Shown: positions 7,173 to 13,121 of the stretch, piece after piece
How positions within the stretch are numbered: the stretch's first letter is position 1
Layout of the letters: the number at the start of each line of letters is the position of its first letter
Assembly: GCA_019828545.1 (NCBI GenBank)
Contig: JACVRA010000081.1
Span: 1 to 13,121 of the forward strand
Source of the DNA: Paracamarosporium sp. OC-R06-R3
Taxonomy: Eukaryota; Ascomycota; Dothideomycetes; Pleosporales; Didymosphaeriaceae
DNA length: 13,121 nt
Direction of reading: 5' to 3'
Notes under the pieces: model-generated
Databases searched by the model: none
Told to the model about the DNA's origin: nothing
What the model saw: the letters and a program-made list of their open reading frames with translations, nothing else
Program-made: the position numbers and the translations under genes

Positions 7173-8509
7173 ATGCGGGTCTTGATAGTAGGAGGCGGCA
7201 TCGGCGGTCTATGCCTCGCTCAAGGCTTGAACAAAGCCGGTGTCGAGGTCCGCGTTTTCGAACGACAAGTACGTGTGTCTAAAAGGAGCTTTGCACACTA
7301 ATACACGTTCATATGGCTAATTCATCCCGATAGAGTGGGAATGAAAAGAATCTGACTGGGTATGGTCTTCACATCGACCGCTACGGCAGGTGTGCGCTGC
7401 GCAGTTGCCTGCCGGTGTCAAATTGGGCACATTTCCAATCACTCTGCGCTCCGGCCGGCACGCAGATGTACTTCAGGGACACCGAGCTCCGCCCCATAGC
7501 TGTCAGGAATGACGCAGAGGTCAGCGGAAAGCTTGCTTGTGAGGTCGAGCGCAATGGTATCGGCCGTCAGGACTTACACGATGTACTGATTGAGGGGCTC
7601 AACAGCGCAGGGCCTCCAATTGTTCAATGGAATAAGGTCTTCACACACTACGAATGTCTCGACGGTCAGCGCGTGCGGATACACTTTGAGGATGGTACTT
7701 CTGAGGAAGGAGATGTACTTGTAGGCGCGGATGGACCCAATTCGAAGATTCGCCAGCAATATCTACCCCACATAAAACGCCTGGACCTTGGGATCGTCGC
7801 CATTGCCGGGCGGTCGTTACTCGGCGAGGAAAAGTTCTTGAACAGTATACCTTCTGGAGATTTGGACGGATCGCTAAACAATATCGTTCCTCGAGGGAGA
7901 GGCTGGATGTTCGTGTCCACCTGGAAATTAAATGCTATTCAGGGCAATTCTGAACAGACGGAAATGCGCTCTCTTGTGTGGGCATACGTGGTACCACAGG
8001 AAGACACTTTGAACAGGGTTGACCAGCTTACTGCTCTTGAATTAAGGGATCATGTTCTGCAAGCTACAGAATCATGGTCGCCAGGCCTTCGGAATCTAAT
8101 CCGCGAATCGGACCTCTCTACGATTAAGTGTCTTCCATTACGCTCTATGTCGCCGCTGACTCCCTGGCGATCGACTAGTGTCACTATCCTCGGAGATACC
8201 ATCCACAACATGACGTCAATGGCTGGTATGGGTGCAAATATTGCCCTCCGGGACGCTGAGATCCTAACAAACGCCTTGATTGATGCTACTGTCGGGAGAT
8301 TGTCCTTATTGGATGCGGTCAAATCCTATGAAGAAGAGATGTGTCGGTACGGTAACAAAGCCGTGGCTTTGTCTAGGCGGAATGCTGAAAACGCTAGCAG
8401 CGGAGGAGGTGCTTCACGCATGCTTTTCCACGCGCTCCTGCGAGCTGCTCAGGCATCTCCGACGATCATGCGTGAAACTTTGGGAAAGTCTGTCGTGCGA
8501 AGTAGCTGA
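7173..8509 (+). CDS. FAD-dependent monooxygenase (FAD_binding_3 type)
   Basis: Class A flavoprotein hydroxylase-like protein that would use FAD and NAD(P)H to oxygenate a small, often aromatic or polyketide, substrate; the substrate is unknown. Exons 7173-7268 and 7334-8509 flank a 65-nt GT-AG intron; the product is 423 residues. The N-terminus carries the Rossmann motif GGGIGG (7-12) with the acidic partner E30 in VFER at the end of the second strand. YGLHID follows the splice. The DG motif is GDVLVGADGPNS (158-169). The GD motif is LGDTIHNMTSMAGMGAN (318-334), where TIHNMTS replaces the more usual AAHPMTP. No signal peptide or membrane helix is evident. The ATG has A at -3, and GGxGG follows at once, as expected. 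It is head to head with the ankyrin pseudogene and tail to tail with the RTA1-like gene. No disruption is seen. Confidence 0.9.
7269..7333 (+). other. Intron 1 of the monooxygenase gene
   Basis: Donor GTACGT at 7269 and acceptor GATAG ending at 7333, with branch-point-like CTAAT words at 7301-7305 and 7317-7321. It falls between codons, directly after the ...VFERQ strand. The acceptor is followed by a second AG (7334-7335); using that one would shift the frame, so the first must be used for a full-length enzyme. Confidence 0.85.
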
Positions 8510-9310
8510 TATATCTAAGCTTATTCCATTAACCCACTTACGTGTGTATGCATGTTATCTTATTTTGTCTAGAAAAGGACTGTTTTGCAGATTTTGGTCG
8601 CACTGTGAGGCTTCCGAGGCGATGTGCATGGCCCTGCACGTATTGCTTACTGTACTGCGAAAAAGAGAAAATCATGTGGGGGCAGATAAAAATGTGCAAT
8701 GTACATGCTTTCAACGTCGACTTTGCGATCTATGGCCCAGCTTCATCATGGACAGATTTTCCAGAAAGACTGTGAACGTTCCGTATCAGCCCTTTGACTT
8801 CGCCAAGAAGAACGTTAGTATCTGGTACATGCTTAATCTCTGAGAGTCGACGAGCGACGAGTTTAGAAGCACTGCATGAAAGGCTGATTCAGCAGATCAA
8901 TCAGCATATCATGCCAGAGAAGGTATCAACACCGACTATATGCGTCTATATGGGATAATAGTGACATGTCGCATGAGTAAGTCATTCTCGATCGCGGAGA
9001 GTCTAGAGAGTTATCCCTTCGTTTGATGTCGACGTTGGTATGAGCAAACATAATGTCATGGATCTCAAATTAATGCTATTGTATGTTAGCATGGTCACGC
9101 AAAGTGAGATGCTGCTATACGTTAACGCCGACAGTCGCAGAAGACTTAAAAGTATAGCGTGAATCCTATATTACAGAATGTCTATCTCTATTCACTATAT
9201 ACTCTAACGATCCTCACTAGCCATGCACACTCCGGAGCAGTACGGGTCTAAGTTTGGGTAGTCGCGCGTTCCTTCTCTAGAAGCTTCTCTCCTGGATATA
9301 AACCGGTCTC
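8510..9310. other. Intergenic region between convergent monooxygenase and RTA1-like genes
   Basis: About 800 bases with no exon I can support. An open frame running off the 3' end of the monooxygenase to 8843 has no recognisable content. Minor structure: the 10-mer GTACATGCTT at 8701-8710 and 8825-8834, a hairpin with GCTGATT/AATCAGC arms at 8883-8905, and the palindrome AGAAGCTTCT at 9279-9288. It holds the 3' ends of both flanking transcripts. Confidence 0.5.
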
Positions 9311-10012
9311 TCAGGCTTTAATGATACTATTAGCGCTGCTGGTACTTCGTAGCGGAAGATGGAAGACCCTTGCAGGATGCCAGATCGAGAGCAGCACAAG
9401 ACTGAACACAATGGGTGCAAACTCGAACGCGCCAAAAAACGCTTCATGTGAAGATAAGTACCCAAAAACCCCATCCGCGCTCTCCGCCAAGCGAAACGCG
9501 GTGCGTAGAAAGACCGCAAGAGCCGTAACAACAATGCCACAGCATGCGAGCCGTTTTCTCTCCCATTCCGATTGAAGTACACTGTCCCTACTAGCATGCT
9601 TCGAGCACGCTACCATGATCGTAATCATAAGGAAGATGAAGAGCAAGAATGAAGCTAATTGCACGGCAAGTCCGGCGATGAGGATTCGATTGACGTTTGT
9701 GGGGTCCTTCTGCTTTGATGTACGATTCCCAACCAGACTTGCTCCAGTCACCTGCAACAGAGTGCAAATCACATCGGAGGAAATGAACGTCCACAGCAGA
9801 CGGGATGGACTAAGACCGTAGCGGTTGATGGATCGTGCCGGAAACCCAGTCTCTAGAGCCCAAAGTGACAGCCTGGTGAGGAAAATGTAGATGGCAGCCG
9901 AGATGAATACAGGCGCACAGGTAATGCAGAAGTACTGCCCGACGAAAAAGACGATGCGATAAGGATCGACGCGGGATGAGAGGATGCGGAACGTGTAACC
10001 AATAATCTCCAT
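9311..10012 (-). CDS. RTA1-like multi-pass membrane protein, N-terminally truncated
   Basis: RTA1-like family (the lipid-translocating exporter / 7-aminocholesterol-resistance group of fungal seven-helix proteins), linked in yeast to lipid movement and resistance to membrane-active compounds. The single open frame of 233 residues has five hydrophobic segments near 20-45, 72-95, 108-135, 155-172 and 195-212. Family signatures are MEIIGYTFRILSS (1-13), DPTNVNRILIAGL (103-115), LRTAFRLAES (169-178), GYLSSHEAFF (184-193), EFAPIV (197-202) and IWHPARVF (210-217). Relatives usually have about 280-320 residues and seven helices; here the first two are missing. Family-like residues (VGCV) continue just upstream of the ATG until an in-frame TAA at 10032-10034, and nothing further up encodes the missing helices. 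The gene is therefore probably a 5'-truncated relic, although the frame is clean. Family sure, function doubtful. Confidence 0.82.
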   Translation of the reverse strand: MEIIGYTFRILSSRVDPYRIVFFVGQYFCITCAPVFISAAIYIFLTRLSLWALETGFPARSINRYGLSPSRLLWTFISSDVICTLLQVTGASLVGNRTSKQKDPTNVNRILIAGLAVQLASFLLFIFLMITIMVACSKHASRDSVLQSEWERKRLACCGIVVTALAVFLRTAFRLAESADGVFGYLSSHEAFFGAFEFAPIVFSLVLLSIWHPARVFHLPLRSTSSANSIIKA

Positions 10013-10393
10013 GACACAGCCGACAGAGTGGCGTTACGAGCTGCCGTTTTGGGGGCTGCAAACTAGGCGACTCTTACCGCCTAATGCGCCGAACAGGTGG
10101 CCAGCGCCCATTGGCTATTCTATCGCTTGGTACGATGGGTGCTGGCTCATGAGTAGGTATTCATAACGACATTATACACTAGATAACAATTGACAGTCTT
10201 CAGAAGCTCGAAAGTGCTGTTCTATCCTGTGGAGTAGAAGCATGCGAGCCTCGTACTGAACGGCTAGCTGGGCAATGCCCCGGTATATAAAATTTTGCCT
10301 GTCACCTACGTCAGCTCAGCCTCACTTTGTCCAATGTTCCTCCTTGCGCAGATATAACTACAGGATATTATCGCGGAGCGCAGCGATCAAGTC
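10013..10393. other. Divergent promoter region between RTA1-like and HET genes
   Basis: 381 bases between two diverging start codons, with no exon for either gene. On the HET side there is a good TATA element (10284-10293). A CCAAT box on the minus strand lies at 10110-10114 and another CCAAT on plus at 10331-10335. Upstream of the RTA1-like ORF (minus strand) a GTAAGA donor-like word occurs near 10078, but no AG follows that would lead in frame to the ATG. Confidence 0.5.
10284..10293 (+). promoter_or_regulatory. TATA element of the HET gene
   Basis: TATATAAAAT lies about 100 bp upstream of the ATG at 10394, followed by a pyrimidine-rich stretch (ACTTTGTCC, GTTCCTCCTTG). The placement fits a core promoter with a leader of roughly 70 nt. 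Confidence 0.45.
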
Positions 10394-12376
10394 ATGACGC
10401 AAAATGTCTCAGTGGACTATCAAGCCACCGACCCGGAGGATGTGAGAATCGATGAAGCCTTTGAAAATGATTGTTGCTGGCCACGGCGACTGCTACATAT
10501 CCCTACTCTGAGATCATACCCATGGAGATCCGGGAACGTCTACAACGGAACGAAAGAGCCTCTATATTTCGCTATTACATACACGTGGGGACGATGGCAG
10601 CTCTCAGAGGACAGCCATCCTTTGCTAGAACCTCTCAACTTTGGGACACCTTGGCCCATACCGCGAGTGGACCCAACTCGCTTCTCTCCAACACTCTTTC
10701 TCAATTTCATTCATAGTCTTCCTGTGCATCCACCCGAACCAAACCGACTTCGAGGATCATATGTAAAGCAAATCGAATTCCTTTGGCTAGACGTGGCATG
10801 TATTGATCAACGTAATGGTTCGCGCGAAAAGGAAATCGAAATTGGAAGGCAAGCGGCAATATTCAGGGGAGCGCATGAAGTGTTCGCTTGGCTGCATCTT
10901 TTTGAGCATAGCGAGGCGCAGGAGCATTACAGAGCCTTTCGAGACGGTCATAGTATGTTCCTAAGCTGCCTGAAAGATATGGAAGAATATACGAGCGAAA
11001 AACAGGAGCGCATGCTGGCCGGGTTAAGCTTAAAGAACTCGAGCGTCTTTCGGAATACAGTCGCCTTTGTGGTGGACGAGGCACGCGTGCAAGTGCACGA
11101 CAATGTAACGAGAAAGAGGAACCATCGGCCACCTAATCCAGAACTCGACAGTCTTAACGAGAGAGCAGAGCGGCTGTTCCGACTTGCAGAAACGCATCCT
11201 CTGTTCGTGAATCAGAAGAAAAAGCATACGCCACCTGGGCTACTTCAAAGGCTGCGTAAGATGGGATCTAAAGCGACAGAATTTTCGCTGGCAATCGAGG
11301 AGCTCAAAGAAGGCATCAACCTAATGATGAATGCAATTGAAAAACTATGTTCGGATCCTTGGTTTTCTTCTCTTTGGACCCTGCAAGAAGGCTATCTATG
11401 CAAAGACCTGTTCCTGAAGGATCGTAACGGGGAGCCCTGGCTTCGACTTCCTAATTCTCGCTCTTCTGACCTACGCCTTTCTCAATTGATCGAATTATTT
11501 GAAGAGCTATCAAACTCATTAGAAGCTTCCATCATATCTGATACTCCAGCAGCCGGCGAGCTACGACTTCGATTGGCTAGATGTGGGTGTCTAGAGTTGG
11601 GGAGCAAGATCCCGACGGTCCTTCTGAAAGCATCCCAGAACCGCACGGTAAATCCCGCGTATGTCAATGACAGAGTCTACGGAATAATGCAGATATTCGG
11701 GTTTCAATTAGGAAGAGCTGCCCCGGACTGTCCTCCTGATGCTCAATATTCTCTTGAAGACCTTGAGGACCAGCTCGGTGCTGCGCTACTATCTCAGTCT
11801 CCGATGTTAAGCCAAATGTTTACCCATAGCCAATGTCCACCTATTGGAAAAGGGTGGAGGATGAGTGCGCATGTCAACACCCCTCAATTAGCCGGTATAA
11901 TGGATATATATTTGAATGCTCCGAATTCAACAATCCACTCGAGCAGTGAGCTTTCAGTGACAACAAGGCACGGAGTAAGCATAGGCTACTTTGTAGGGAT
12001 GACGTGTAATCTAGAGACCCTACATCGGGTGTTCGTGAAGTCTTATTACACGGCAGGCAACATAAAGATAGAGTTCGACTCGACAGAAACCTCGGAACAT
12101 TCGCAATACATCGATGAGATCGAGGCGCTGATGCTTGGGGTGTGTTTGCACGATGCACAGAAGAAATCTATAGCGCGGTTGCCACCTATGGTGGTATGCC
12201 TGTTACTGTGCCCTGCTGTTGAGAAAAACGGGCTCACGCAATGGCGGCGAAGAGGTCTTTGCTTCTGGAACTTGGGTGACTCTGCATGGGACGGCTATAG
12301 TATGAGCGATGAAGAGAACGACCTATTTTATGGCCGCGGACCACAATGGATATATCGGAGTGGGACCTTTGGCTAA
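10394..12376 (+). CDS. HET-domain (heterokaryon incompatibility) protein
   Basis: Single-exon gene for 660 residues of the HET family (PF06985), cytoplasmic proteins that trigger cell death or growth arrest when genetically different hyphae fuse; many members have unknown partners. HET motifs in order: PLYFAITYTWGRW (56-68), IEFLWLDVACIDQR (127-140) with EKEIEIGRQAAIFRGA (145-160), VFAWLH (163-168), and DPWFSSLWTLQEG (321-333). A lysine-, arginine- and glutamate-rich helical insert of about 150 residues (169-320) separates the last two. The C-terminal part, including DRVYGIMQIFGFQLG (426-440), matches the longer HET proteins but no other named domain; I see no WD, NACHT or ankyrin repeats. 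The ATG at 10394 has G at -3, and a TATA element lies about 100 bp upstream. It diverges from the truncated RTA1-like gene. It appears intact, in contrast to its neighbours. Confidence 0.93.
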   Translation: MTQNVSVDYQATDPEDVRIDEAFENDCCWPRRLLHIPTLRSYPWRSGNVYNGTKEPLYFAITYTWGRWQLSEDSHPLLEPLNFGTPWPIPRVDPTRFSPTLFLNFIHSLPVHPPEPNRLRGSYVKQIEFLWLDVACIDQRNGSREKEIEIGRQAAIFRGAHEVFAWLHLFEHSEAQEHYRAFRDGHSMFLSCLKDMEEYTSEKQERMLAGLSLKNSSVFRNTVAFVVDEARVQVHDNVTRKRNHRPPNPELDSLNERAERLFRLAETHPLFVNQKKKHTPPGLLQRLRKMGSKATEFSLAIEELKEGINLMMNAIEKLCSDPWFSSLWTLQEGYLCKDLFLKDRNGEPWLRLPNSRSSDLRLSQLIELFEELSNSLEASIISDTPAAGELRLRLARCGCLELGSKIPTVLLKASQNRTVNPAYVNDRVYGIMQIFGFQLGRAAPDCPPDAQYSLEDLEDQLGAALLSQSPMLSQMFTHSQCPPIGKGWRMSAHVNTPQLAGIMDIYLNAPNSTIHSSSELSVTTRHGVSIGYFVGMTCNLETLHRVFVKSYYTAGNIKIEFDSTETSEHSQYIDEIEALMLGVCLHDAQKKSIARLPPMVVCLLLCPAVEKNGLTQWRRRGLCFWNLGDSAWDGYSMSDEENDLFYGRGPQWIYRSGTFG

Positions 12377-13121
12377 CACTTTTTCACGACGGTCAAAGAA
12401 TAGCTGAGTGTAGAGGTAGGAAGATTCACTTTCACCAGACCCTGTTGTAATTATGACGTTTTATCGTATGCATATAAAAAGATGTGTTAAGCAGATCTAC
12501 TAAGGAAGTTTTTGGTAAATCTTTTAGACTAGAGAATGAAGGCGTAAGCTTTTTAGGTTATATTAGACTAAATAAGTTATTAATGTAGAAGATTTTTATT
12601 TTTACTTTATTTTAAATTCCTAAAAACCGTGTACTATTATTTACGTACTTTACGGGTGAGTGGTCTACCTTTGTTAAGACCCCACTAAAACTATACCTAT
12701 TATTGTATAATATAGCGTAAACTAGTTTTATTTAATATAAAAAGAGATTAAATACTACTAAGAGTTAACTTCTATAGCATTCTTATATATTTATATATTA
12801 TGCCCAACTATTTAGTACCGTCTATAGTGCCTTTAAGATAGTTTATCTCCTTTAGTATATACTAGCTTCTTTATCTTCTTTCTATTACTATGTACCCTAA
12901 ACTCCTGTAAAGTGGCTAAATAAGTACCTTTCTTTACTATTAGGGTTTCTTCTACCTAAAGCTACTTTCTTTTATATAATTTATGTATCGGCGCAGGGTC
13001 ACTCAAAGCTCCGAGCTCAGTGTAGCTCCAGGCAGAGGCATATGGGAGTGCGTGGTTGGAGGATAACCTAGGATGAATTGAATGCCCTATAGGCCTGGTA
13101 CGAAAGGATACAGAAAAGCTA
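12377..13121. other. Gene-free 3' region, mostly AT-rich
   Basis: After the HET stop there are about 60 bases of ordinary sequence, then the RIP-like tract, then about 130 bases of normal composition (12990-13121). No exon can be supported in either part. The right-hand normal sequence runs off the window, so a gene beginning beyond it cannot be excluded. Confidence 0.55.
12440..12990. repeat. AT-rich, RIP-like degraded repeat tract
   Basis: Over 12781-12840, G+C is 16 of 60 by hand count. TpA is 14 against ApT 10, and (CpA+TpG)/(ApC+GpT) is 3/5; both indices are on the RIP side. Stops fill all frames. The right border near 12990 is sharp, switching within about ten bases to GGCGCAGGGTC-type sequence. 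The parent element is not recognisable; no terminal inverted repeats or target-site duplication could be confirmed by eye. Confidence 0.6.

Noticed and set aside
8280..8843. 187-residue plus-strand open frame overlapping the monooxygenase 3' end
   Set aside because: Its first part is an alternative frame of the monooxygenase; the rest has cysteine-rich composition without any recognisable domain.
12850..12970. Stop-free run of about 30 codons on the minus strand inside the AT-rich tract
   Set aside because: Too short and compositionally biased; it might be a transposon relic, but no motif can be named.
1..13121. CRISPR arrays, tRNA or rRNA genes
   Set aside because: No regularly spaced repeats and no cloverleaf or rRNA-like sequence were seen; the gene structures are eukaryotic.

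Overview
The window is nuclear DNA from a filamentous ascomycete (Pezizomycotina). This rests on short 44-94 nt spliceosomal introns with CTAAC/CTGAC/CTAAT-type branch points, on fungus-restricted families (HET domain, RTA1-like, fungal N-terminal-domain ankyrin protein), and on AT-rich, TpA-rich tracts that look like repeat-induced point mutation (RIP). I cannot place it to class or genus from sequence alone.

Layout, left to right: a mostly empty upstream region (1-629); an intact MFS anion/vitamin-type transporter on + (630-2331, one intron); a RIP-like AT-rich tract and small repeats (about 2400-2820); a histidine-phosphatase-superfamily gene of the SHB17 (sedoheptulose-1,7-bisphosphatase) type on - (2940-3761, three clean introns plus a fourth whose acceptor is broken); a long ankyrin-repeat gene on - (4078-6675, five exons) that is a pseudogene with five in-frame stops and a frameshifting 13-bp duplication; a FAD-dependent monooxygenase on + (7173-8509, one intron); an N-terminally truncated RTA1-like membrane protein on - (9311-10012); a single-exon HET-domain heterokaryon-incompatibility-type protein on + (10394-12376); and a second, longer RIP-like AT-rich tract (about 12440-12990) with a sharp right border.

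I see no clear pathway linking the six loci. The mixture is typical of an accessory, fast-evolving part of a fungal genome: solo enzymes and a transporter next to self/non-self recognition families, several of them decaying, between RIP-like tracts. Three of the six loci carry lesions or unusual losses. The ankyrin gene is plainly dead. The phosphatase has lost the second catalytic histidine and its last splice acceptor. The RTA1-like gene lacks the first two membrane segments. The transporter, the monooxygenase and the HET gene look intact. The most informative result is the reconstruction of broken exon structures, which naive ORF calling would miss or split into several false small genes.
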